From positions 108,997 to 172,996 of the forward strand of contig NZ_FOCW01000003.1 in NCBI RefSeq assembly GCF_900110225.1: a DNA stretch of 64,000 nt. Reading direction: 5' to 3'. Position numbers and translations under genes: made by a program. Below are positions 1-10,073 of this stretch, one piece after another; the stretch's first letter is position 1; every line of letters begins with the position of its first letter. This DNA is from Allobrachymonas denitrificans DSM 15123 (lineage in GTDB: Bacteria; Pseudomonadota; Gammaproteobacteria; Burkholderiales; Burkholderiaceae_C). The notes under the pieces were generated by a model that saw nothing but the letters and a program-made list of their open reading frames with translations, did not search any database and was not told where the DNA came from.

Positions 1-177
1 AAGGCCCTGAAGGACCAGGGCGCCGACGACATCGTGGTGTTCGTGGGCGGCGTGATTCCTCGCCAGGACTATGACTACCTGTTCGAAGCCGGTGTGAAGG
101 GCGTCTACGGCCCCGGCACGCCGATTCCGGCCAGCGCCAAGGACGTGCTGGAACAGATCAAGAAGGCGAACGCCTGA
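1..177 (+). CDS. Methylmalonyl-CoA mutase, C-terminal end (partial)
   Basis: This is the last 58 residues of a reading frame that enters from the left edge and ends at TGA 175-177. The residues match the end of the cobalamin-binding domain of methylmalonyl-CoA mutase, with the segments VVFVGGVIP, YDYLFEAGVKGVYGPGT and a final AKDVLEQIKKA helix. The enzyme converts (R)-methylmalonyl-CoA to succinyl-CoA using adenosylcobalamin. The next genes are its G-protein chaperone (meaB) and propionyl-CoA carboxylase, which supports this over other B12-dependent mutases. The catalytic TIM-barrel part lies outside the window, so a separate small-subunit architecture cannot be ruled out. Confidence 0.88.
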   Translation, partial: KALKDQGADDIVVFVGGVIPRQDYDYLFEAGVKGVYGPGTPIPASAKDVLEQIKKANA

Positions 178-183
178 TGTTGA

Positions 184-212
184 AAGCGGGCAGCTCCTGC
201 TGCCCGGCTTTC
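184..212 (+). terminator. Hairpin after the mutase gene, terminator-like
   Basis: The arms GGGCAGC and GCTGCCC enclose a TCCT loop and are extended by AAAGC/GCTTT across a bulged G, followed by a short TTTCTT tract. It sits 7 bases after the mutase stop and 59 bases before meaB, so it may attenuate rather than fully stop transcription into meaB. Confidence 0.55.
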
Positions 213-270
213 TTGCGCGGCCAGGCGTTTGCCTGGCTTCTTGCCACCTAGTTTCTGCACAAGAGAGTTC

Positions 271-1296
271 ATGCAAATCAATGTCCCGCAGATGGCGGAA
301 AGCGTGGTGCGCAGCGAACGACGCGGTGTGGCCAAGGCCATCACCCTGCTCGAATCGACGCGCCCCGACCATCGCGTGCTGGCCGACGAACTGCTGACCG
401 CCTTGCTGCCCCATACCGGAAAATCCTTCCGTCTGGGCCTGAGCGGCGTTCCCGGCGTCGGCAAGTCGACCTTCATCGAGTCCCTCGGCATCTACCTGAT
501 CCGGCAGGGCCTGAAAGTGGCCGTGCTGGCCATCGACCCGTCCTCCAGCCTGTCCGGCGGCTCCATCCTGGGTGACAAGACCCGCATGGAGCGACTGAGC
601 ATGGAGCAGGATGCCTATATCCGCCCGAGCCCGAGCAGCTGCAACCTCGGTGGCGTTGCCGAGAAGACACGCGAAGCCATGCTGGTGTGCGAAGCCGCCG
701 GCTATGACGTGGTCATCATCGAGACCGTGGGTGTGGGCCAGAGCGAAACCGCCGTTGCCAACATGACCGACATGTTCGTGGTGCTGCAGTTGCCCAATGC
801 GGGCGACGACCTGCAGGCGATCAAGAAGGGCGTGATGGAGATGGCCGACCTCGTCGTCATCAACAAGGCGGACATCGACCCGGTGGCCGCCACGCGCGCG
901 CAGGCACAGATCACCTCGAGCCTGCGCCTCTTTGCCATGCACGGCAATCCCGAGCATGGCGCACACGATGCTGCCAGCCAGAAGGCACAATGGCAGCCCA
1001 AGGTGCTCCAGATCAGTGCCTTGCAGGGCAGCGGGGTGGATAATTTCTGGAATACGGTGCAGGAGTACCGCCAGATCAACGCCGACAATGGCCATATCGC
1101 TCAGCGGCGCCAGGATCAGTCGCTGGCATGGATGTGGGAACGCATCGATGCCGGCCTCAAGCAGGCGTTCCGTCAGAACGCAGGCGTGCGCGACAGCCTG
1201 CCGCAGTTCACCGAGCAGGTGCGCGACGGCAAGATTGCAGCCTCCACGGCCGCACGGCAGTTGCTGCAGGCGTTCCAGGGCCAGACGGGGCTGTAA
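271..1296 (+). CDS. meaB: Methylmalonyl-CoA mutase-associated GTPase MeaB (ArgK family)
   Basis: MeaB is a cytoplasmic G3E-type GTPase. It gates loading of adenosylcobalamin onto methylmalonyl-CoA mutase and protects the enzyme from inactivation. The 341-residue product is of normal family length. The Walker A motif GVPGVGKS lies at residues 59-66, a switch-like ETVGVGQSE segment follows near residue 150, and NKAD (guanine specificity) comes later. The ATG at 271 is preferred because AAGAGAG lies just upstream; an in-frame TTG at 229 overlaps the preceding hairpin region and has no ribosome site. Its position between the mutase and the carboxylase genes fits a propionate-catabolism operon. 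Confidence 0.93.
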   Translation: MQINVPQMAESVVRSERRGVAKAITLLESTRPDHRVLADELLTALLPHTGKSFRLGLSGVPGVGKSTFIESLGIYLIRQGLKVAVLAIDPSSSLSGGSILGDKTRMERLSMEQDAYIRPSPSSCNLGGVAEKTREAMLVCEAAGYDVVIIETVGVGQSETAVANMTDMFVVLQLPNAGDDLQAIKKGVMEMADLVVINKADIDPVAATRAQAQITSSLRLFAMHGNPEHGAHDAASQKAQWQPKVLQISALQGSGVDNFWNTVQEYRQINADNGHIAQRRQDQSLAWMWERIDAGLKQAFRQNAGVRDSLPQFTEQVRDGKIAASTAARQLLQAFQGQTGL

Positions 1297-1381
1297 GCGC
1301 AGAAATTTGCGGCGTTCGCCAACAGGCGGGCGCCAAACGGTTTTGGTATTTAGTTAATGCAACCTTTCAGAAGGACTTGTG

Positions 1382-2914
<1,533 letters not shown>

Positions 2915-2964
2915 TCACGGCCTGACCGCGAACCGTTTCGAATTCATTATTGGAAGAGCACTTC

Positions 2965-5025
2965 ATGTTTACCAAAATCCTGATTGCGAACCGCGGTGAG
3001 ATCGCCTGCCGTGTGATCGCTACCGCCAAGAAAATGGGCATCGCCACAGTGGCGGTGTATTCCGACGCCGACAAGGACGCGCGCTTCGTGCAGATGGCCG
3101 ACGAGGCCGTGCGCCTGGGCCCGCCGCCTTCCCGCGAGTCCTACCTGCTGGCTGACAAGATCATCGAGGCTGCCAAGGCCACCGGTGCCCAGGGTATCCA
3201 CCCCGGCTACGGCTTCCTGAGCGAGAACGAGGCTTTTGCCCGCCGCTGCGAGGAAGAGGGCATTGCCTTCATCGGTCCCAAGTTTGAGGCCATTGCCGCC
3301 ATGGGCGACAAGATTGCTTCCAAGAAGCTGGCCAACGAAGCCAAGGTCAACACCATCCCCGGCTACAACGATCCGATCGAGACGCCCGAGCAGGCCGTCG
3401 AGATTGCCAAGGGCATCGGCTACCCGGTGATGATCAAGGCCTCCGCCGGCGGCGGTGGCAAGGGCCTGCGCGTGGCCTTCAACGACAAGGAAGCGCACGA
3501 AGGTTTCGCCTCCTGCCGTAACGAAGCCCGCAACAGCTTCGGCGACGACCGCGTCTTCATCGAGAAGTTCGTCGAGCAGCCGCGCCACATCGAGATCCAG
3601 GTGCTGGGCGACAGCTTCGGCAACGTGATCTACCTGAACGAGCGCGAGTGCTCGATCCAGCGCCGTCACCAGAAGGTGATCGAGGAAGCTCCGTCTCCCT
3701 TCATCAGCGACGAAACCCGCAAGGCCATGGGCGAGCAGGCCGTGGCTCTGGCCAAGGCCGTGAAATACCAGTCCGCCGGTACGGTGGAATTCGTGGTGGG
3801 CAAGAACCAGGACTTCTACTTCCTGGAAATGAACACCCGCCTGCAGGTGGAGCACCCCGTCACCGAGTTGATTACCGGTCTCGACCTGGTCGAGCAGATG
3901 ATCCGCGTGGCTGCCGGCGAAAAGCTGTCCGTGACCCAGGCTGACGTGAAGAAGGAAGGCTGGGCCATCGAGTGCCGTATCAACGCCGAGGATCCCTTCC
4001 GCAACTTCCTGCCCTCTACCGGCCGTCTGGTGCGTTTCGTGCCGCCGGAGCAGAACCTGTTCCAGGGTGAAGCCACGACCGAGCACGGCGTGCGTGTGGA
4101 TACCGGCGTGGTCGACGGCGGCGAGATCTCCATGTACTACGACTCGATGATCGCCAAGCTCATCGTGCACGGTACGGATCGTAATGACGCCATCGCCCGC
4201 ATGCGCGAAGCCCTGAACGGCTTCGTGATCAAGGGTGTGCAGAGCAACATCCCGTTCCAGGCCGCGCTGCTGGCGCATCCCAAGTTCGTGAGCGGCGATT
4301 TCAACACCGGCTTCATCGCGGAGAACTACGCCGACGGCTTCCGTTCCGAAGACGTGCCGCACTCCGACCCGTACTTCATGGTGGCCATGGCTGCGCGCCT
4401 GCACATGTGGTACCGCAACCGTGCGCAAGGCCTGCAGGGCCAGTTCTGGGAAGGCTACAAGCGCCTGCCTAGCCGCGAGTTCGTGGTCTGCACGCTGGGC
4501 AAGGATGGTGACAACCTGTACTCCACCGTGACCCTGGGCGAAGTGGAACTGGGCAAGCCCAGCACCGTGACCGTGCACACGCCCGAAGGCGAGCGCACGT
4601 ACGAGGTGCTGGCCGAGTACATGCTGGGCGAGTCCCGCATCACCGGCATGGTGAACGGCGAGCCCTTCGTGCTGCAGATGGAACGTGGCAACCACAAGAA
4701 CCCGCTGGCCATCCGCGTGACCCACAACGGCTCCCAGATCGACGCCGTGGTGATGCACCCGCGCACTGCCGAATTGCACAAGCTGATGCCCTACAAGGCA
4801 CCGCCGGACATGAGCAAGTACGTGCTGTCCCCGATGCCCGGGCTGCTGGTCAACATCGCGGTGCAGCCCGGCCAGAAGGTCCAGGCGGGCGAGCGCGTTG
4901 CCGTGATCGAAGCCATGAAGATGGAAAACATCCTGTTCGCCACCGCCGACGGCGTGGTGAAGGCCATCATGGCCAAGGAAGGCGAAAGCCTGTGGGTGGA
5001 CCAGCCGATCGTTGAATTCGAGTAA
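2965..5025 (+). CDS. pccA: Propionyl-CoA carboxylase alpha subunit (biotin carboxylase + BCCP)
   Basis: The product (686 residues) carries biotin carboxylase, ATP-grasp and biotin-carrier domains in one chain. The N-terminus KILIANRGEIACRV is the biotin carboxylase start, the glycine-rich ATP loop KASAGGGGKGLR is near residue 160, EMNTRLQVEHPVTE marks the active-site region, and the biotinyl motif EAMKMEN places the modified lysine near residue 652. The ATG at 2965 follows GGAAGAG; an upstream in-frame TTG at 2950 would add five residues and is unlikely. Together with pccB it forms the alpha6beta6-type carboxylase feeding methylmalonyl-CoA to the mutase. A strong hairpin terminator follows the stop. 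Confidence 0.94.
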   Translation: MFTKILIANRGEIACRVIATAKKMGIATVAVYSDADKDARFVQMADEAVRLGPPPSRESYLLADKIIEAAKATGAQGIHPGYGFLSENEAFARRCEEEGIAFIGPKFEAIAAMGDKIASKKLANEAKVNTIPGYNDPIETPEQAVEIAKGIGYPVMIKASAGGGGKGLRVAFNDKEAHEGFASCRNEARNSFGDDRVFIEKFVEQPRHIEIQVLGDSFGNVIYLNERECSIQRRHQKVIEEAPSPFISDETRKAMGEQAVALAKAVKYQSAGTVEFVVGKNQDFYFLEMNTRLQVEHPVTELITGLDLVEQMIRVAAGEKLSVTQADVKKEGWAIECRINAEDPFRNFLPSTGRLVRFVPPEQNLFQGEATTEHGVRVDTGVVDGGEISMYYDSMIAKLIVHGTDRNDAIARMREALNGFVIKGVQSNIPFQAALLAHPKFVSGDFNTGFIAENYADGFRSEDVPHSDPYFMVAMAARLHMWYRNRAQGLQGQFWEGYKRLPSREFVVCTLGKDGDNLYSTVTLGEVELGKPSTVTVHTPEGERTYEVLAEYMLGESRITGMVNGEPFVLQMERGNHKNPLAIRVTHNGSQIDAVVMHPRTAELHKLMPYKAPPDMSKYVLSPMPGLLVNIAVQPGQKVQAGERVAVIEAMKMENILFATADGVVKAIMAKEGESLWVDQPIVEFE

Positions 5026-5039
5026 GCTGTAGCCCTTGG

Positions 5040-5073
5040 TGGCCGGCGCGTGAGCGCCGGCCATTTGTTTTTG
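5040..5073 (+). terminator. Rho-independent terminator after pccA
   Basis: A perfect stem of GGCCGGCGC against GCGCCGGCC with a GTGA loop is followed by ATTTGTTTTT. It lies 15 bases after the pccA stop and closes the propionate operon. Confidence 0.85.
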
Positions 5074-5107
5074 TGCCGTGCCGGATGTGTGAGGAGGAGA
5101 CCGGGTC

Positions 5108-5752
5108 ATGAACCATGCTCAAGCCCGCATTGATGAAAGCTGCTGTCTGCTGGTGGTGGATGCCCAGAATGGCTTCATGCCCGGAGGCGGCCTGCCGGTG
5201 GCCGATGGCGACGCCATTGTTCCCGTCATCAACCGCATTGCGCCGCTGTTTGCCAATGCCGTGATCACGCAGGACTGGCATCCGGCCGATCATGTGTCCT
5301 TTGCGGCCAATCATGCCGGACGCCAGCCGTTCGACACCATCATGCTTCCCTATGGCGAGCAGGTGCTCTGGCCCGTGCATTGCGTGCAGGGCACACAGGA
5401 TGCCGAACTGCATCCCGATCTGCAGCTCACGCAGGCGCAGCTCATCATCCGCAAGGGCTTCCATCGTGAGGTGGACAGCTACTCGGCCTTTGTCGAGGCA
5501 GACCGCACGACGACCACCGGACTCGCTGCCTATCTGCAGGCGCGCGGCATTCGCCAGCTGTACCTATGTGGCCTGGCAACCGACTACTGCGTGGCCTGGA
5601 GTGCGCTGGATGCGCGCAAGGCCGGATTTTCCGTCACCGTCATCGAGGATGCCTGCCGCGCCATCGACCTGAATGGATCGCTGGCCAAGGCCTGGGCCGA
5701 TATGGACGCTGCCGGTGTGCAGCGCGTGGTTGCCTCGGATCTGCTGGGTTGA
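5108..5752 (+). CDS. pncA: Nicotinamidase (PncA-type isochorismatase-fold hydrolase)
   Basis: This cytoplasmic hydrolase deamidates nicotinamide to nicotinate for NAD salvage. The 214-residue product has the catalytic triad of the family: Asp18 in VVDAQNGF, Lys116 in IIRKGF, and the nucleophile Cys161 in GLATDYCV. The metal ligands Asp56, His58 (in QDWHP) and His72 are present. The start ATG 5108 has GAGGAGGA ten bases upstream. It follows the pccA terminator, so it begins its own unit. The length and all catalytic residues match PncA better than other isochorismatase-like hydrolases. Confidence 0.92.
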   Translation: MNHAQARIDESCCLLVVDAQNGFMPGGGLPVADGDAIVPVINRIAPLFANAVITQDWHPADHVSFAANHAGRQPFDTIMLPYGEQVLWPVHCVQGTQDAELHPDLQLTQAQLIIRKGFHREVDSYSAFVEADRTTTTGLAAYLQARGIRQLYLCGLATDYCVAWSALDARKAGFSVTVIEDACRAIDLNGSLAKAWADMDAAGVQRVVASDLLG

Positions 5753-5827
5753 TGTGCCTGTGCATGGGGGCGGCAGGCCATCCGCCAGTGCGCACGGCTG
5801 TTTGTTGATGCAAGCTGTTGAATCTGC

Positions 5828-6121
5828 ATGTCATTTGTTCTGAAAATCTCCATTCACGCCACGCCGGGCGCCAAGCGCACCGAGGCGGCGGGCCTGTATG
5901 GGGATGCCCTGCGGGTGCGCCTGGGCGCACCACCTGTGGATGGCAAGGCCAACGAGGCGCTGATTGCCTGGGCGGCGGAAACCTTTGGCGTGGTGCGCAA
6001 GCAGGTCGACCTGCTGCATGGCGCGGCAGGCCGGCAGAAGGTGCTGGCCATTCAATTTCCCGACGCCGCTGCACTGGCGCAAGCGCAAGCCTTGCTGGCA
6101 CGCTTGCGTGGAGAAAACTGA
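5828..6121 (+). CDS. DUF167 (YggU family) protein
   Basis: The small (97-residue) single-domain protein has the YggU/DUF167 signatures: a basic TPGAKRTE segment near the N-terminus, RLGAPPVDGKANEALIAWAA in the middle, and a KVDLLHG-like GAAGRQK strand-turn. The family is widespread and its molecular function is unknown, so none is assigned here. It lies 10 bases upstream of bioF on the same strand and probably shares a transcript with the biotin genes; that link is positional only. Confidence 0.85.
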   Translation: MSFVLKISIHATPGAKRTEAAGLYGDALRVRLGAPPVDGKANEALIAWAAETFGVVRKQVDLLHGAAGRQKVLAIQFPDAAALAQAQALLARLRGEN

Positions 6122-6131
6122 TGGAGTCCGC

Positions 6132-7331
6132 ATGCTGATTGCCCATTTGCGGGAAGAACTGGATCGTCTGGCTGCCGAGGGCCTGCAGCGGCGCCGACGC
6201 GTTGTGCAGACTCCGTGCGGCCCGGAGCAGCGTCTGTCAGGGCAGCAGCAGCCGCTGCTGTCCTTCTGCAGCAATGACTATCTCGGTCTGGCGCAGCATC
6301 CTGCCCTGATCCAGGCGCTGGCCGAAGGCGCTGCGCGCTGGGGCGTGGGCGCGGGTGCCTCGCATCTGGTCAGCGGCCACATGCAGGTGCACGAAGACGT
6401 GGAAACTGCATTTGCGCGCTGGCAGCAGGCCCATATCCCCGAGGCGCAGGCCTTGCTGTTCGGCAGTGGTTTCATGGCCAACATGGCGCTGATGACGGCA
6501 CTGGGCGGCAGTGATGCGACCATTTTTGCCGACAAGCTGAACCATGCCTCGCTCATCGACGGCGGCTTGCTGGCGCAGGCCGAGATGCGCCGTTATCCGC
6601 ATGGGCAGCTCGAACAGCTGGAGCGCCTGCTGCAGCGCTGCACGACACCCATTCGTCTGATCGTGACCGATGCCGTTTTCAGCATGGACGGGGATGTGGC
6701 CGATCTGCCGGGGCTGCTGCGGCTGGCCGAGGCCTACGACGCCTGGCTGGTGATCGACGATGCGCATGGCCTGGGAGTGCTGGGCACGCAGGGCCACGGC
6801 AGTCTGGAGCATTTCGGCCTGCACAGCGAACGCCTGATCTGGATGGGAACGCTGGGCAAGGCCATGGGAGTGGCGGGCGCCGTGGTGGTGGCCCATGCCA
6901 CCATCATCGACTGGCTGGTACAGCGTGCGCGGCCCTATATCTACACCACCGGCATGCCGCCGGCGCTGGCGCATGTGCTGCTGGCGTCGATGGCGCTGGT
7001 CGAGTCGGAAGAGGGCGCCGCCCGCCGTGCGCATCTGCAGGCCATGATCGGGCGCTTGCGCGAGGGACTGTGGGCCTTGCTGTTCGGACATGCGCACTGG
7101 AGCCTGCCTGAGTCGTCGACTGCCATTCAGCCGCTGATCGTCGGCAGCAATGAGGAGGCCTTGCACCTGTCGGCTGCACTGGAACGGCAGGGCCTATGGG
7201 TGCCTGCGATCCGGCCACCTACCGTACCTGCCGGCACGGCGCGCCTGCGCTTCACCCTGAGCGCCGCCCACACGGGCGAGCAGCTGGACCGATTGCTGGC
7301 GACGCTCGCCCGCATGGAGGGGGTGGCATGA
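6132..7331 (+). CDS. bioF: 8-amino-7-oxononanoate synthase (BioF)
   Basis: BioF is a PLP-dependent alpha-oxoamine synthase that condenses pimeloyl-ACP (or -CoA) with L-alanine in biotin synthesis. The 399-residue product has family hallmarks: SNDYLGLAQHP near residue 50, GAGASHLVSGH, the PLP-contacting DDAHGLGVLG, and the Schiff-base lysine in GTLGKAMGVAGA. The start at 6132 has GGAG five bases upstream. The frame stays open further upstream across the DUF167 gene, but that part does not resemble BioF. bioD follows 67 bases downstream. bioA, bioB and bioC are not in this window. Confidence 0.93.
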   Translation: MLIAHLREELDRLAAEGLQRRRRVVQTPCGPEQRLSGQQQPLLSFCSNDYLGLAQHPALIQALAEGAARWGVGAGASHLVSGHMQVHEDVETAFARWQQAHIPEAQALLFGSGFMANMALMTALGGSDATIFADKLNHASLIDGGLLAQAEMRRYPHGQLEQLERLLQRCTTPIRLIVTDAVFSMDGDVADLPGLLRLAEAYDAWLVIDDAHGLGVLGTQGHGSLEHFGLHSERLIWMGTLGKAMGVAGAVVVAHATIIDWLVQRARPYIYTTGMPPALAHVLLASMALVESEEGAARRAHLQAMIGRLREGLWALLFGHAHWSLPESSTAIQPLIVGSNEEALHLSAALERQGLWVPAIRPPTVPAGTARLRFTLSAAHTGEQLDRLLATLARMEGVA

Positions 7332-7398
7332 GGCAGGTCGGGTCATGGTTGCAGCAAACGTGCTGCAGGGATCTGGAAGAATCTGGAGATTGCCTGTG

Positions 7399-8181
7399 AT
7401 GCAGGATGTGGCTGGAACGGGATTGCGTGGCTGTTTTGTCACGGGGACCGATACGGAAGTGGGCAAGACGCGCGTGAGCTCCGGCCTGTTGCGCTGGCTG
7501 GCACGACAGGGCGTGCGTGCTGGGGGCTACAAGCCTGTGGCTGCCGGCATGGAGCAGGACGCCCAGGGGCGCTGGTTCAACGTAGATGTGCGCGTGCTGC
7601 AGCAGGCCAGCTCGGTGCCGCTGGAAGAGTCGCAGATCTGCACGGCCCAGTTGCGTCTGGCCTGTGCTCCGCACATCGCGGCCGAGCGTGAAGGACGGTC
7701 CATCGATCGTGCGGGCCTGATCGTCGGTGCGCACCGCGTGGCAGCCATGACCGAGCGCGTGGTGGTCGAAGGTGCGGGTGGCCTGTGCGTGCCGCTGGGC
7801 GAGGGCTGGAACAGTGCCGACCTGATGGCGGATCTGCAGCTGCCGGTGGTGCTGGTGGTTGGCATGCGGCTCGGTTGCATCAACCACGCCTTGCTGACTG
7901 CGGAGGCCATTCGTGCGCGTGGCCTGGAGCTGGCAGGCTGGGTGGCCAACACGGTGCAGCCCGCCATGCCGTTTTTCGGCGAGAACCTGAACACCCTGCG
8001 CCAGGAGATGCAGCGGCGATTCCAGACGCCTTGCCTGGGCGTGGTGCCGCATCTGGCGTCACCCACGGCCGATGCCATTGCCGACAGCCTCGACAGCGCC
8101 TTGCTGCACCATGTGTTTGCGCTGAATCAGGAATCCGGCAGTGCAATGGCTGCCGGACTGGCTCCGGAGCGGAACCGGTAG
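7399..8181 (+). CDS. bioD: Dethiobiotin synthetase (BioD)
   Basis: BioD closes the ureido ring of dethiobiotin using ATP and CO2. The start at 7399 places the Walker A motif GTDTEVGKT about 16 residues in, close to the family pattern, with GGAG at 7385-7388. An in-frame ATG at 7345 would add 18 residues of no visible homology. The lid motif VEGAGGLCVPL is present. The length (260 residues) is a little above the usual 225-240 because of the C-terminal tail after SPTADAIADS. The cytochrome P450 gene starts 14 bases after the stop, so bioF-bioD-P450 look co-transcribed. Confidence 0.9.
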   Translation: MQDVAGTGLRGCFVTGTDTEVGKTRVSSGLLRWLARQGVRAGGYKPVAAGMEQDAQGRWFNVDVRVLQQASSVPLEESQICTAQLRLACAPHIAAEREGRSIDRAGLIVGAHRVAAMTERVVVEGAGGLCVPLGEGWNSADLMADLQLPVVLVVGMRLGCINHALLTAEAIRARGLELAGWVANTVQPAMPFFGENLNTLRQEMQRRFQTPCLGVVPHLASPTADAIADSLDSALLHHVFALNQESGSAMAAGLAPERNR

Positions 8182-8195
8182 ACAATGACCGACCT

Positions 8196-9431
8196 ATGAA
8201 CGCTATTCTTGAAAAACCGGCAGAACTGCTGCCGGACTTTGAAGTGAATCCCTACGCCACCTATGCCTTGTGGCGTGAAGCAGCCCCCGTGGTGTGGAGC
8301 GATGCCTTTTTTGGAGGGGCCTGGCTCTTGACGCGCCATGCCGATGTGGAGGCCGCCCTGCGTGATCCGCGGCTGTCGGCCCAGCGGACCGGTGGCTGGG
8401 TGATGGATGTGGCCGAGGGCGACCGTGCAGCGCTGGGCCCGTTCCAGCGCCTGTTTGCCCGCGCCTTGCTGTTTCTGGATCAACCCGAACACCCGCGCCT
8501 GCGCCAGGTGCTGATGCCGGCATTCCGCCCGCAGCGCCTGCAGGCGCTGCAGCCTGAAATCGAACAGTTCGCTGCCGAACTGGTGGATGCACTTCCGCGT
8601 ACCGAACCATTCGATTTCATGGAGCGCATCGCACGACCCTTGCCAGTGCGCGTGATCGCGCGCATCATGGGTGTGGATCTGGCTCTTGAAAGCGATTTCA
8701 TGCGCTGGGCGGATGATCTGGCAGCCTTCATCGGCGCCGTTCGCCCGACGACCGAGCAGGCGCGCATCGCGCAGAAGAGCCTGCTGGAGATGGCTGCCTA
8801 CTTCGAGCAGGACCTGCTGCCGCGTCGCCGCCGCAATCCCGAGGACGATCTGGTGACGGAGCTGGTGCAGGCCCGCGACGATGGCCGCATCACTTCCGAC
8901 ACCGAACTGCTGGCCCAGTGCGCCATGCTGCTGTTTGCCGGCTACGAAACCACGCGCAACCTGCTGGGCAACGGCATGCTGGTGCTGATGGAACACCGCG
9001 ACCAGTGGGATCTGTTGTGCCGTGATCCGGCGCTGGTGCCCCAAGCCGTGCGCGAGTTGCTGCGTTTCGACAGCCCGGTGCAATGGACCGGCCGCCGCGT
9101 GGCCAGCAGCATGGTGCTGCACGGCCAGCAGTTGCGCCGCGGCGATCTGGTGTTGCCGCTGATCGGATCGGCCAACCATGATCCGAGGCGCCACTCCGAT
9201 CCCGACAGGCTGGATGTGCAGCGCGCGAATCCGGGCGCGCTGTCTTTCGGCAGTGGGGCGCATGTGTGCATAGGCGCCGCGCTGACGCAGATGGAGGCCC
9301 AGACCCTGTTCACGCAACTGGTGCAGAAGCGCCCGGATCTGGTGCAGGCCGGGCCGGTGGTCCGCAACGGCAATCCGGTCTATCGCGGCATTCTCGCGCT
9401 GCCGGTGCAGGGTGGCGATGCGCGCACCTGA
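8196..9431 (+). CDS. Cytochrome P450 (class I bacterial type), linked to biotin genes
   Basis: The 411-residue soluble P450 has the I-helix motif FAGYETTRN, a K-helix ELLRF segment leading into DSPVQWTGR, and the heme-binding loop FGSGAHVCIG with the proximal thiolate Cys near residue 358. No membrane anchor or fused reductase is present, so external ferredoxin and reductase are needed. The gene lies 14 bases after bioD. In Bacillus a P450 (BioI) cleaves fatty acyl-ACP to give the pimeloyl precursor of biotin. The same role is an attractive inference from context but cannot be read from the motifs, and the substrate remains unknown. Confidence 0.9.
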   Translation: MNAILEKPAELLPDFEVNPYATYALWREAAPVVWSDAFFGGAWLLTRHADVEAALRDPRLSAQRTGGWVMDVAEGDRAALGPFQRLFARALLFLDQPEHPRLRQVLMPAFRPQRLQALQPEIEQFAAELVDALPRTEPFDFMERIARPLPVRVIARIMGVDLALESDFMRWADDLAAFIGAVRPTTEQARIAQKSLLEMAAYFEQDLLPRRRRNPEDDLVTELVQARDDGRITSDTELLAQCAMLLFAGYETTRNLLGNGMLVLMEHRDQWDLLCRDPALVPQAVRELLRFDSPVQWTGRRVASSMVLHGQQLRRGDLVLPLIGSANHDPRRHSDPDRLDVQRANPGALSFGSGAHVCIGAALTQMEAQTLFTQLVQKRPDLVQAGPVVRNGNPVYRGILALPVQGGDART

Positions 9432-9501
9432 AAGTTTTCCGGGCACCATGGCGTGCCAAAATTGACAGCAGAACATTCATACCATCATCAAGGAGAAACC
9501 C

Positions 9502-10008
9502 ATGACCCAAACCCCCATCGCCAAAGGCAGCCCGCGTCCGTTCAAGGTGCTGGGCATCCAGCAGATCGCCATTGGCGGCCCGAGCAAGGAGCGTCTGCAG
9601 ACCCTCTGGGTGGACATGTTCGGCCTGGAGAAGACCGGCACTTTCCAGAGCGAACGTGAGAACGTGGACGAGGACATCTGCGCCATCGGCAGCGGCCCCT
9701 TCAAGGTGGAAGTGGACCTGATGCAGCCCATGGACCCCGAGAAGAAGCCCGCCGTGCACGCTACGCCGCTGAACCACATCGGCCTGTGGATCGATGACCT
9801 GCCGGTGGCCGTGGAATGGCTGACCGCCCAGGGCGTGCGTTTTGCACCGGGCGGCATCCGCAAGGGCGCTGCCGGTTTCGACATCACCTTCATTCACCCC
9901 AAGGGCAACGAAGAGCTGCCGATTGGTGGCGAAGGCGTGCTGATTGAACTGGTGCAGGCGCCGGAGGAAGTGGTCAAGGCTTTTGCGGCACTGGCCCAAG
10001 GCTGCTGA
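9502..10008 (+). CDS. VOC-superfamily protein (glyoxalase/epimerase-like)
   Basis: The product (168 residues) has two beta-alpha-beta-beta-beta halves of the vicinal oxygen chelate fold. The first half begins [12 protein letters not shown] and the second [10 protein letters not shown], with an acidic ending [12 protein letters not shown] that supplies the usual metal-binding Glu. The first-half position usually held by His is Gln in this protein, while the second-half His (LNHIG) and terminal Glu are kept. AAGGAGAAA precedes the ATG. Propionate genes are a few kilobases away, so methylmalonyl-CoA epimerase is possible, but glyoxalase-type or other VOC activities are equally open. Confidence 0.8.
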   Translation: MTQTPIAKGSPRPFKVLGIQQIAIGGPSKERLQTLWVDMFGLEKTGTFQSERENVDEDICAIGSGPFKVEVDLMQPMDPEKKPAVHATPLNHIGLWIDDLPVAVEWLTAQGVRFAPGGIRKGAAGFDITFIHPKGNEELPIGGEGVLIELVQAPEEVVKAFAALAQGC

Positions 10009-10073
10009 CAGGCATCGGACCGGTTGCAGGAGCGCAAGTGTGCGCCCATGGCCGGATGGCCGTTGCAATCCGG

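Noticed and set aside
229..270. TTG start for meaB that adds 14 residues
   Set aside because: No ribosome site, and the extra residues overlap the terminator-flanking region; ATG 271 has a good site.
2947..5109. Long minus-strand open frame (about 720 codons) opposite pccA
   Set aside because: It is an antisense shadow of a GC-rich gene; the translation is rich in His, Val, Gly and Leu, has no recognisable domain, and pccA on the plus strand is certain.
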